The notes under the pieces: generated by a model
The model's database searches: none
The model's input: the letters and a program-made list of their open reading frames with translations, nothing else
What the model was told of the DNA's origin: nothing
DNA from: Streptomyces sp. NBC_01454
GTDB taxonomy: Bacteria > Actinomycetota > Actinomycetes > Streptomycetales > Streptomycetaceae
Length of the DNA: 64,000 nt
Reading direction: 5' to 3'
NCBI RefSeq assembly: GCF_036227565.1
Contig: NZ_CP109460.1
Coordinates: 7,812,001 to 7,876,000, forward strand
Shown here: piece after piece, positions 55,045-63,309 of the stretch
Position numbering within the stretch: the first letter of the stretch is position 1
Layout: every line of letters starts with the position of its first letter
Position numbers and translations under genes: made by a program

Positions 55045-55875
55045 GTGTCCAGTTCTCAGATCGCCCTGCTCGGCGCGATCGCAGGCTTCACCATCTACCT
55101 CGGCTTGCCCCTGGGCCGCCTGCGCAAGCCGGCCCCGCGGCTCAAGGCCACGCTCAACGCCGTGGCCATCGGCATCCTGATCTTCCTGGTCTGGGATGTC
55201 CTGGCCCACGCCTGGGAGCCGGTCGACGGCGCGCTGAGCGACCACGACTGGGGGCCCGCCCTTGGCGATGGCCTCGTTCTTGCCGCCGGCCTCACCGCAG
55301 GTCTCGCGGGCCTGGTCTACTACGACCGCTGGGCGGCCGCCCGCCGCGCCAACACAGCCGGAAGGCCCGCCGGTCCCGGGGCTGCCAGCACCACCGAGCT
55401 GGCGCCCAAGGCCCGCTCGCACGCCGGTGAACTGGCCCTGATGATCGCCATCGGTATCGGACTGCACAACTTCGCCGAGGGACTGGCGATCGGCAACTCC
55501 GCCGCGAAGGGCGAGATCTCCCTCGCCGTTCTGCTGATCGTCGGCTTCGGCCTGCACAACGCCACCGAGGGCTTCGGCATCGTCGCCCCGTTGGCCGCCG
55601 AGGGCGAACGTCCCTCCTGGACCACGCTCGGTCTGCTCGGCCTGATCGGCGGCGGTCCCACCTTCGCCGGCACTCTCGTCGGACAGCACCTGGTCAACGA
55701 CACCCTGTCGATCGCCTTCCTCGGGCTCGCCGCCGGCTCCATCCTCTATGTCGTCATCGAACTGCTGGCCGTCGCCCGCAAGGCGGCGCTGAAGGAACTG
55801 ACCACCTGGGGCATCCTCGGCGGCCTGCTCCTCGGCTTCGCCACCGACGCCATCGTCACCGCTGCAGGAGCCTGA
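55045..55875 (+). CDS. ZIP-family metal transporter
   Basis: 276 residues from GTG 55045 (CGGGAG upstream). About eight membrane spans. The ZIP metal-site helices are evident: LHNFAEGLAIGNSAAKG (TM4) and LHNATEGFGIVAPLAAEG (TM5), with the conserved His/Glu/Asn ligands, and a soluble loop between TM3 and TM4 (about 105-135). It would import a divalent metal (Zn, Fe or Mn). The iron-box-like site upstream and the neighbouring siderophore operon favour iron, but the site is imperfect. Confidence 0.9.
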   Translation: MSSSQIALLGAIAGFTIYLGLPLGRLRKPAPRLKATLNAVAIGILIFLVWDVLAHAWEPVDGALSDHDWGPALGDGLVLAAGLTAGLAGLVYYDRWAAARRANTAGRPAGPGAASTTELAPKARSHAGELALMIAIGIGLHNFAEGLAIGNSAAKGEISLAVLLIVGFGLHNATEGFGIVAPLAAEGERPSWTTLGLLGLIGGGPTFAGTLVGQHLVNDTLSIAFLGLAAGSILYVVIELLAVARKAALKELTTWGILGGLLLGFATDAIVTAAGA

Positions 55876-55921
55876 ATCACTCCCCCTGCTGCCCGCGCCT
55901 GCCGGGCGGCGCATGTCCCGT

Positions 55922-55969
55922 CCCGAGTCGATTCCCGAGTCGATTCCCGAGTCGATTCCCGAGTCGACG
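55922..55969. repeat. Tandem repeat, 12 bp x 4
   Basis: Four copies of CCCGAGTCGATT (the last ends CCCGAGTCGACG) in the gap between the convergent ZIP and MFS genes. Confidence 0.85.
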
Positions 55970-55987
55970 CGTCCGTGCCGTTGCTGC

Positions 55988-57340
55988 TCAGGTAGTGGAC
56001 CGGTGGGTCGGAGCCTTGCCGGAGAGCGCCGGCCCTGGGGTGTCGGTGAGGGGCGCATGGGCTTGGGCGGTCGGCTTCTTGGTCCGGTCCAGCCGTCGGG
56101 TTCGCGCGGTGACCAGCGCTGGGAGGGCGAGCGCGGAGGCCGCCGAGACGAGGCCGGCGAGGACCAGGGTGGACCGGGCGCCGAGGGCGTCGGACACCAG
56201 GCCGACGAGGGGGGCGCCGATGGGCGTTCCGCCGAGGAGCACGAGGAAGTAGACGGACATGACGCGGCCGCGCAGGTGCGGGTCGGCGTGCAACTGGGTC
56301 AGGGAGTTGGCGGTCGTGGTCACGGTCACCGAAGCGAAGCCGGTCGGGATCAGGAGGGCCAGGAACGTGCCGTAGCCGGGCATCAGGCCCGTCGCGGCTT
56401 CGAGTGTCCCGAACACAACCGTGGCGGTGATCAGGCGCTGTGCGGTGGGGGGCTGTCCGCGGCCGGCGCCGCGGAGCGCGCCGATGAGGCTGCCTGCGGC
56501 GTAGGCGGCCGAGAGGCAGCCGAAGGCGGCGGCACCGGAGTGGAAGACCGTGATCGCCATGAGGGAGGTGGTGATCTGGAAGTTGAGTCCGAAGGTGCCG
56601 ACGAAGCCGATGACCGTGATCGGCAGGAGCAGTTCCCGGGTGGAGGTGAGGTGGCGGAAGACGTCGGGAAGCCGCGTCCCACGGTGCCGGGGCGGGCCTG
56701 GGCTGCTCAGTTCGGCGGTACGGATGGTGATCAGCCCGTACAGGACGGCCAGGTACGAGGCGGCGTTGAGGAAGAATACCGGGCCGGTGCCGGCGGCGGC
56801 GACGGTCAGGCCCGCGATGGCCGGGCCGAGGGTGCGGGCGATGTTGAACTGGGCGGAGTTCAGGCTGACCGCAGCGGGCACGCGCTCGCGGATGACCAGT
56901 TCGGAGATGAAGGCGTTGCGGGCGGGAGTGTCCATGGCGGTGGCGGTACCGAGGGCGAAGGCCAAGGCGTACACGGAGGGCAGGTTCACCGCCCCGGTGA
57001 GGGTCAGGACGCCGAGCAGCAGGGACTGCACCGCCATGGCTGTCTGCGTGATCAGCAGCAGTCGGCGCTTGGGGAAGCGATCGGCGAGGACGCCGCCGGT
57101 CAGCCCGAACAAGGTCTGGGGCAGGAACTGCAGTGCGGTCACGATGCCGACGGCACTGCCACTGTTGTCGGTGAGGTGGAGGACCAGCAGGTCCTGGGCG
57201 GCACGCTGCATCCAGGTGCCGATGTTGGAGGTCAGCTGTCCGATCAGGTAGCGGCGGAAGTTCCGGACGGTGAGCGTGGCGAGTGCCGTGCTCGCAGCTC
57301 TCTTCCTCCGACGCGTGCGGCCGGGGCGGCACGGGCTCAT
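55988..57340 (-). CDS. MFS exporter of the siderophore operon
   Basis: 450 residues with about 12 membrane spans. EntS/SbnD-like features: LTSNIGTWMQRAAQDLLVLH at the start, GGVLADRFPKRRLLLITQTA (the MFS loop 2-3 motif), NAFISELVIRERVPAAVSLN and LRGRVMSVYFLVLLGGTPIG. ATG 57340 overlaps the stop of the decarboxylase gene (ATGA). The position, last in an NIS siderophore operon, points to siderophore export. Confidence 0.88.
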   Translation of the reverse strand: MSPCRPGRTRRRKRAASTALATLTVRNFRRYLIGQLTSNIGTWMQRAAQDLLVLHLTDNSGSAVGIVTALQFLPQTLFGLTGGVLADRFPKRRLLLITQTAMAVQSLLLGVLTLTGAVNLPSVYALAFALGTATAMDTPARNAFISELVIRERVPAAVSLNSAQFNIARTLGPAIAGLTVAAAGTGPVFFLNAASYLAVLYGLITIRTAELSSPGPPRHRGTRLPDVFRHLTSTRELLLPITVIGFVGTFGLNFQITTSLMAITVFHSGAAAFGCLSAAYAAGSLIGALRGAGRGQPPTAQRLITATVVFGTLEAATGLMPGYGTFLALLIPTGFASVTVTTTANSLTQLHADPHLRGRVMSVYFLVLLGGTPIGAPLVGLVSDALGARSTLVLAGLVSAASALALPALVTARTRRLDRTKKPTAQAHAPLTDTPGPALSGKAPTHRSTT

Positions 57341-58566
57341 GACGCTTGGTGCACGGACATGCCGGCGACGGACGCCGCCGTTTCGTCGGCTGTCTCCACC
57401 TCGTCGACGTGGTGGAAGGTCGGGTGGGGGTGCATGAGGAACTGGTGGTGGGAGATGTTCCACGCGTAGGCGCCGGCCATGGCGAAGGCGACCCGGTCTC
57501 CGACGCACAGCCGTTCCACCGTGACCCCGCGGGCCAGGACGTCCTTGGGCGTGCAGAGTTGGCCGACCAGCGTCACCGGTTCGTCACGGGCCTGGGGACG
57601 GGGCCAGGGGCGAGACCAGGAATCGTCCGGAATCACCTCGAAGGGCTGGTCGTGCTGCTTGGCGGCAGGTGTGCGCAGGTGGTGGGTGCCGCCGCGCAGG
57701 ACGGCGAACGCCTGGCCGTGGCTGCGTTTGACGTCCAGGACCTGGGTGACGTACCAGCCGCAGTAGACGGTGACCGATCGGCCGGGCTCGATGCGCAGCG
57801 TCAGTCCGGGACGGCGGGCCAGGGCCGTGCGCAGGCCGGCGCCGAAGGCCGGCCAGTCGAAGACCTGCCGCGGGCGGGCGTAGTCGACGCCCATCCCGCC
57901 GCCGATGTTGACCTCGGCCAGGTCGAGACTCCGTGTGCCGGCCCAGCCGCCTGCCCAGGCCAGGACCTCGTCGGCCAGGGCCAGTTGGGCGGGAGCGTCG
58001 AGCCCACTGGCCAGGTGGACGTGCAGGCCGCGCAGCCTGATGCGCCGGTCGGAGGCAATGATCGACAGACACCGGTCCAGATGTGTGGGATCCAGGCCGA
58101 AGGGGCTGGGCTGCCCGCCCATGGCGAGTGCGACCGGACCGAGCGCGACCGGCAGGTTGACGCGCAGGAGGACGTCGGCGGTGCGATCGCCCAGCACGGA
58201 CGTCAGGAGGTGCAGCTCGTGTTCGCTTTCGATGTGCAGGCGTTGTACGCCCGCGTGCAGAGCGTGGGCCAGCTCGGCAGGTGTTTTGCCGGGGCCGCCG
58301 AAGGCGATCGGGGAATCGGGGAAGAGCCCGCGGACGTGGCGCAGTTCACCGCCGGAGGCCACTTCGAAGCCGTCGACGTGGTCGGCCAGTGCGTGCAACA
58401 ACCTGGGGTCGGAGTTCGCCTTGGCGGCGTACAGCAGCTCGACACGATCCGGAAGTGCCGCCCGGATCGCGCGGACGTGCTCGCGCAGGCCCGGCAGGTC
58501 GTAGACATAGGCGGGCAGGTCGTCGTCGGACATCTGGCGTACGTGGTGCAGTACCGCGGGCCTCAT
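57337..58566 (-). CDS. Type III PLP-dependent decarboxylase (SbnH-like)
   Basis: 409-residue alanine-racemase-fold decarboxylase (ornithine/DAP/arginine decarboxylase group). PLP-Lys49 in LLYAAKANSD, phosphate-binding GGGMGVDYAR, RIEPGRSVTVYCGWYVTQV, and the active-site Cys segment VGQLCTPKDVLA with a Tyr in AMAGAYAWN. ATG 58566 overlaps the upstream synthetase stop (ATGA). In staphyloferrin-B-type pathways, SbnH decarboxylates a citryl-amino-acid intermediate. A similar role, or making a diamine building block, is likely. Confidence 0.88.
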   Translation of the reverse strand: MRPAVLHHVRQMSDDDLPAYVYDLPGLREHVRAIRAALPDRVELLYAAKANSDPRLLHALADHVDGFEVASGGELRHVRGLFPDSPIAFGGPGKTPAELAHALHAGVQRLHIESEHELHLLTSVLGDRTADVLLRVNLPVALGPVALAMGGQPSPFGLDPTHLDRCLSIIASDRRIRLRGLHVHLASGLDAPAQLALADEVLAWAGGWAGTRSLDLAEVNIGGGMGVDYARPRQVFDWPAFGAGLRTALARRPGLTLRIEPGRSVTVYCGWYVTQVLDVKRSHGQAFAVLRGGTHHLRTPAAKQHDQPFEVIPDDSWSRPWPRPQARDEPVTLVGQLCTPKDVLARGVTVERLCVGDRVAFAMAGAYAWNISHHQFLMHPHPTFHHVDEVETADETAASVAGMSVHQAS

Positions 58567-60269
58567 CGTGCCACCTCCCGGGGGAAGTCCTCGCCGAGCG
58601 GGCTGGGCAGAGGGACGTAGGTGGCGTGTCGGTCGGCCTGGCGGGCCCAGCGCAGCAGGAGGTTGGCCTTGGCGGGCAGCGGTACGCCGGACAGCAGGGC
58701 GCGCAGCCGTGGCGGCTCGCCGGCGGTGCGGGCGTAGGCGGCGAGATGGTCGCGGACCAGGCCCCACAGGGCGGGCTCCCGCGCGGGCTCGAGGTCGGCC
58801 AGGGCTCCGAGCAGTTCGGCGATGTGATTGACGAGAAGGCAGTAGGCGACCCGGTTCCAGCCGCGCTCGGCATCGTAGGTGAGCGGCCCGCGGACGTCCT
58901 CGGGCAGGTCGGCGAGGGCGTGCCGGTGGTGGCCGGGCAGCACCTTGGTGCCCTCCAGGTCGCGGAAGAGCATCTGCGCCGGGGTTCCGTCGGCATGCAC
59001 CCCGACGACGACGTTCTGGAGGTGGGGTTCGAGAACGATGCCGTGTTCGAAGTAGGCGGCCAGCACCGGCGGGAGCAGCAGCCGCAGGTAGGCGTCCCAC
59101 CATGCCAGGACATCGCCGTCGCCGCGGTCGAGCAGGTGCGAGACGTGGGCGGTGCTGGTGGGGTACTCGTCCGCGATCGCGGCGGCGAGCAGGGGCGTCA
59201 CCCCGGGGCGCAGGTGAGGGCGCAGTCCGGAGCGCACGACCACCGCGAGGCCCTCCAGCAGTGCGGTGTTGCCGTCGGTGTCCAGCGTGCGGTAGCCCGG
59301 TTCGGCCAGCAGCGCACAACGGGGGAATCGGTCGGCGAGAGCGGTGAATACGGGCTGGAGCAGCTGGTTGAGGGCAACGGTTCCGCGCAGTTCGTAACTG
59401 GCGTGCTTGCGCACGCAGTTGGTGAGCCGGACGTTCAGGCTGAACTTCAGGAAGGTGTCGGCATCCGGCTGGTACAGCGTGCGTACCGACGCGGTCGGTA
59501 CCAGTTCCGGCCCGCGCACGCCGGTGTCGACCACATCGCCTGCGGCCAGCGCCTCCCGCAGCCGGTCGTTGGCCTGCAACAACCGGTACTGCCAGGGGTG
59601 TACCGGCAGTGTCAGGTAGCCCGGGTCGGCCGACGGACAGAGCGCGTCCAGCCTGTCCAGGTCGCCCTCCTCGCGCACGAGATGGCGGCGCACGGCCAGG
59701 TGCCGCAGGCGGAAGCGGGCGCCGGTCTCCGGTCCGTACGTCAGCCAGTCCTCCGGGTCTCCGGTGCGGGCCTTGGGCGTGGGGTGGAAGCGATGGCCGA
59801 ACACCAGGGACTGTTCCGAAGAGAGATAGGGGTCCGTCTGCCGGGGCCGGTGGGAACGCTGTTCCAGGGCGGTACGGATGGTCTCGCGGCTGTCGGCGAC
59901 CTGTGCCAGGAATTCCTCGTTGGCGATGCCGGTGCGCAGCTCCAGTTCGTTCTGAACGTAGCCGGCCAGCTCCCGCCAGCTGACCGTCACCCAGGCATCG
60001 TCCTCGAACCGCTGCACCGGGCCGTGGAAGCGGTGGGTGCCGATCAGCGAGATCCGGCGCAGCCGGGCGCGCAGCAGGAGGTGACGGCGGGGCAGGCGGA
60101 GCAGTAAGTGGTCCTGGTCGACGGTTACTTGATGCTCGGGGGCGGATACCTCGCGGATCAGGCAGTTGAGCAGCGTGTGGACGGTGACGGTGTCGGCGGT
60201 CTGCTCGGCCCGGTCGTCGGGCAGTGTCGTAGGGGTGGCGGTGACGTCGTGTGTCGTGGAGGTGGTCAT
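58563..60269 (-). CDS. IucA/IucC-family NIS siderophore synthetase (1)
   Basis: 568 residues. NIS synthetases adenylate a carboxylate (often citrate) and couple it to an amine or alcohol. Motifs: HRFHPTPKARTG (ATP-binding HPxxKxRxG), LPVHPWQYRL, FLKFSLNVRLTNCVRKHASY, LEPHLQNVVVGV and FRDLEG, followed by the FhuF-like C-terminal region. ATG 60269 follows GGGAG. It lies 32 bp after the first synthetase gene. The substrate class (A, B or C) cannot be assigned by eye. Confidence 0.9.
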   Translation of the reverse strand: MTTSTTHDVTATPTTLPDDRAEQTADTVTVHTLLNCLIREVSAPEHQVTVDQDHLLLRLPRRHLLLRARLRRISLIGTHRFHGPVQRFEDDAWVTVSWRELAGYVQNELELRTGIANEEFLAQVADSRETIRTALEQRSHRPRQTDPYLSSEQSLVFGHRFHPTPKARTGDPEDWLTYGPETGARFRLRHLAVRRHLVREEGDLDRLDALCPSADPGYLTLPVHPWQYRLLQANDRLREALAAGDVVDTGVRGPELVPTASVRTLYQPDADTFLKFSLNVRLTNCVRKHASYELRGTVALNQLLQPVFTALADRFPRCALLAEPGYRTLDTDGNTALLEGLAVVVRSGLRPHLRPGVTPLLAAAIADEYPTSTAHVSHLLDRGDGDVLAWWDAYLRLLLPPVLAAYFEHGIVLEPHLQNVVVGVHADGTPAQMLFRDLEGTKVLPGHHRHALADLPEDVRGPLTYDAERGWNRVAYCLLVNHIAELLGALADLEPAREPALWGLVRDHLAAYARTAGEPPRLRALLSGVPLPAKANLLLRWARQADRHATYVPLPSPLGEDFPREVAR

Positions 60270-60301
60270 GCCGTAGCTCCCATGCGTACGAACTCGGTGC
60301 G

Positions 60302-61936
60302 TCAGCGGGTGAGTGTGTGAGTGGTGAGGGCGTGGGAACGTGCGCGCGCCAGGGGGTTGGGGACGGGAGTCCACAGCGCCTTGCCCGGGTTGTCGGCCAG
60401 GCGCATGGCGATGGTCGCCTTCAACGGAAGCGTGTCGCCGAAGAACGCGGCCGCGTCCCCGTCATCCGGAAGGTCGGCGTACACCCGTCGGCCGACGTCG
60501 GCCACCGCGGCCCACAGCACCGTGGGATCCGCCGCCCGGGTGCGGGCGAGGACATCGACCAGCTCGCTGAGGACCCCGCTGAGCAGGCCGCCGAACAGCT
60601 TGGTGCGCAGCGCCTCCACATCGTCGCCGGCGCGGGTGCCGGACAGCGGCGGCAGCGTGAATCCGCACCGGGCCAGCCTGCGCGGGCTGATCCGTACGCC
60701 GTCCAGATCCCGGTACAGCACTCGCACCGGCCGCCCGTTCCGCAGCACGACGAGCGTGTTCTGGCCGTGCGCCTCCAGAGCCACCCCCATGGACAGCAGC
60801 GTCAGCGCGGGCGGCAGGACAAGCCCGGCGAAGTCTGCCAGCCAACGCACCGGATCACCCGCCACCACGGCCGCTCCCGTGGCGTGTACCGCTGTGAGCG
60901 GGACGGCGATCTCCCCGTCGTCGAGGTGGCGCTCGGAGGACTCCCTGATCATCGCCGCCAGGCTCGCGGACGCCTGCCCGCCCACGCGCACCGCGCCCCC
61001 GCCCAGCTCGCGCAGCACCCGCAGGCTGTCGCCGTACCCCGCCTTGTCGAGGACATCCGTGACCAGGTCCGACAGGGGCGGGCCATCGGCGACCTCGGCG
61101 GGAGAGATGGTGCGCCGGTAGTTGGTGACCTGCACGTCGAGCGCCGTCTTGATGTGGCAGCCCGGCAGAACGTCCAGTGGAGCGAGGGTGCGCAGCGACA
61201 GCAGTGGACGGGCCGGGATGGTGGGTTGCGCCATGGCCAGCTCGGGGTGGTGTACGAGTACGTGGTCCCGCTGCCACGGGTGTACCGGCACCAGGACCGT
61301 GTCGCCGTCACGCAGCTCCTCAGGCCACTGGCCGGAACTCTGCCAGCGTTCGACCGGAACGGCGAGCAGGGCCAACTGCACGACGGGGTGGTGCTCGGGC
61401 GCGTAAGCGAGCACCTCGGCGACCGACATGCCGGTACGGGTACGGCAGCACGGGTGCTGCGGGTGGCCATCGACGACCGCCTGTTCGGCGTCGGCCGAAT
61501 CGGCGAGCGCCCCGATTCCCCTGGCGTTCGCAGCGCGGGCCAGAGCCAGGTTGACCACGCTGTTGTCGAGCTCGGCCGCCAGCCGCTGCGCGGCGGGAGT
61601 CCGCAGCCCCAGCGCTGCCAGCAGCTCCGTCGGTTCGCTGACCGGCCCGTCGGGCCCGGTCACGGTGAAGCCCTCCTGCACCTGGGCAAACCGTCGTGAG
61701 CAGGAGTCGGCCGCGGAGAGCGGGCCGCCGTGCTGCAGAGAGACCACTAAGGTGTCCGTCTCCCGGCGACGGCCGCTCACCCCGGGCAGGGGTTCTCGCG
61801 CGAAGGCCCCCCACAGCCGGCCGAGCACGGCTGCGCGCGCTCCCGGCAGTGCAGTCGTGAACGGTTCCACCAGGTCCGGGCGCACACGGCGCAGTTCGTC
61901 GATCGTGCGCAGTTCGTCATTCGTCGTCTGGCGCAT
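60302..61936 (-). CDS. IucA/IucC-family NIS siderophore synthetase (2)
   Basis: 544 residues, first gene of the operon. Motifs: DGHPQHPCCRTRTGMS (Arg in place of the Lys of HPxxKxRxG), LVPVHPWQRDHVLVHH, HIKTALDVQVTNYRRTIS, LEAHGQNTLVVLRNG and LYRDLDGVRIS. The difference from the second synthetase at the ATP motif suggests they act on different carboxylates in sequence. ATG 61936 has only a weak GGTGA upstream; an ATG at 61978 is the alternative. With its partner, the decarboxylase and the exporter, it should make and export a carboxylate-type siderophore. Confidence 0.88.
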   Translation of the reverse strand: MRQTTNDELRTIDELRRVRPDLVEPFTTALPGARAAVLGRLWGAFAREPLPGVSGRRRETDTLVVSLQHGGPLSAADSCSRRFAQVQEGFTVTGPDGPVSEPTELLAALGLRTPAAQRLAAELDNSVVNLALARAANARGIGALADSADAEQAVVDGHPQHPCCRTRTGMSVAEVLAYAPEHHPVVQLALLAVPVERWQSSGQWPEELRDGDTVLVPVHPWQRDHVLVHHPELAMAQPTIPARPLLSLRTLAPLDVLPGCHIKTALDVQVTNYRRTISPAEVADGPPLSDLVTDVLDKAGYGDSLRVLRELGGGAVRVGGQASASLAAMIRESSERHLDDGEIAVPLTAVHATGAAVVAGDPVRWLADFAGLVLPPALTLLSMGVALEAHGQNTLVVLRNGRPVRVLYRDLDGVRISPRRLARCGFTLPPLSGTRAGDDVEALRTKLFGGLLSGVLSELVDVLARTRAADPTVLWAAVADVGRRVYADLPDDGDAAAFFGDTLPLKATIAMRLADNPGKALWTPVPNPLARARSHALTTHTLTR

Positions 61937-62547
61937 CGTCACCGTCCAGGTCCGAAGGGGATGGGGAGATCGGCACATGTGCAGGGGTTCGGCATGACTA
62001 TTCCAGGGAGATGTGGGGGGACTTGTTCCGCTCGGAGCTCTTGTGGCCCGGTCTGTGCCTCGACACTACGGGACGGCGTTTAAGGGAATGGCCAGCAGAA
62101 ATACAGCGAGAACCTCGCGAATGATCAGGTGACGCCGATTCCTTTCTGATTCCAGGCGGCCTCGATGCGTAGTCCGTGCTGTTCATGACAGAGGTACTGG
62201 ATCGAGTTGCGCCGAATCCGGAAGTGGTTGCAGGCGATCGAATGCGTCAATTCGTTGAATCCGTGGCCGGAATTCGCTGAATCCTGGCCGTGCTTGCTCC
62301 TCAGTCGGCCCCGGGCCGGCCAACCGTCCGACTCATTGCACCTTCGGATTCTTAACTCTCCCTTACTGAATGCTGTCGGAGTGCTGGATGTTCCGGTAAC
62401 CCCCGTCCGGCGGCTGCGCCATTCGGTGGATGCCCAGGCCACCACCGAGGCGTGTGCCGGTAGCACAGCACCGTACGGACTTGGGAAAGATCGTGACTCG
62501 GGGGAAGGTTCCGGCGGTTGCGGCCTGACGTTTGCGAACCTGAAGGC
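61937..62547. other. Divergent region between siderophore operon and two-component genes, with low-GC segment
   Basis: 611 bp without an assigned gene. Around 62110-62290 the base composition is markedly less GC-rich. The minus strand there reads NELTHSIACNHFRIRRNSIQ then YLCHEQHGLRIEAAWNQKGI before a stop at 62125, with no clear start. This may be the remnant of a foreign gene. I found no good iron box near the siderophore start. Confidence 0.4.
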
Positions 62548-63309
62548 ATGCATGTGCTGCTGATCGAAGACGACGACCGGGTGGCCGGACCGTTGATGGA
62601 GGGCCTGGACCGCTTCGGGTTCACCGTGGAACACGCCCGCAACGGCACCGACGGCCTGTCCGCACCGGAACCGGCGATGGTGTTGTTGGACCTGGGGCTG
62701 CCCGATATGGACGGCATCGACGTCTGCCGTGCGCTGCGCGCCCGGTCTTCCGTACCGATCATCATGATCACTGCCAGGGACGACGAGGTGGACCGGGTGC
62801 TCGGTCTGGAGCTGGGCGCGGACGACTACGTTTCCAAGCCGTTCGGCGTGCGGGAACTGGTGGCCCGGATCCGCGCCGTCACCCGCCGCACCCTGGCGCC
62901 GGACCCGGCTTCGGGCGGTACGGATCCCGGGGCGTCTCGCGGCACGGCCGAGGCGGGGGCACTCGGCGCCCAGCGGATCGGCCCGCTGACCATCGACCAC
63001 CGCACCCGGCAAGTCCGTCTGCACCAATCGTCGATCGCCCTGGCCCCCAAGGAGTTCGACCTGCTCGTCTGCCTCGCCGAAGACCCCGGAGCCGTCTGCT
63101 CCCGCCAGCAAATCCTCGATACGGCCTGGGAACCCAACTACTTCGGCCCCACCAAGACCCTGGACGTCCACATCGCCGCGCTGCGCCGCAAACTAGGCGA
63201 CTCCTCCTGGATCGAGAACATCCGCGGCATCGGTTTCCGCCTGGTTCCGCCGGCCGATCGCGACGGAACCTCTAACCCACCGCCTGGACTCGACGGAGGC
63301 ACCCGGTGA
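62548..63309 (+). CDS. OmpR/PhoB-family response regulator
   Basis: 253 residues. The receiver has E7-D8-D9, phosphorylation site D48 (MVLLDLGLPDMDG), switch Thr (IMITAR) and K97 (DYVSKPF). A longer linker than usual (about 120-145, Ala/Gly/Thr-rich) leads to a winged helix (LAPKEFDLLVCLAEDPGAVC, YFGPTKTLDVHIAALRRKLG). ATG 62548 has only GAAGG close upstream. It overlaps the kinase gene (GTGA). Divergent from the siderophore operon; any link is positional. Confidence 0.9.
   Translation: MHVLLIEDDDRVAGPLMEGLDRFGFTVEHARNGTDGLSAPEPAMVLLDLGLPDMDGIDVCRALRARSSVPIIMITARDDEVDRVLGLELGADDYVSKPFGVRELVARIRAVTRRTLAPDPASGGTDPGASRGTAEAGALGAQRIGPLTIDHRTRQVRLHQSSIALAPKEFDLLVCLAEDPGAVCSRQQILDTAWEPNYFGPTKTLDVHIAALRRKLGDSSWIENIRGIGFRLVPPADRDGTSNPPPGLDGGTR

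Noticed and set aside
61937..62100. Iron box at the sideroph­ore operon promoter
   Set aside because: I searched for TTAGGTTAGGCTCACCTAA-like sequence and saw no acceptable match; only the ZIP promoter has one.
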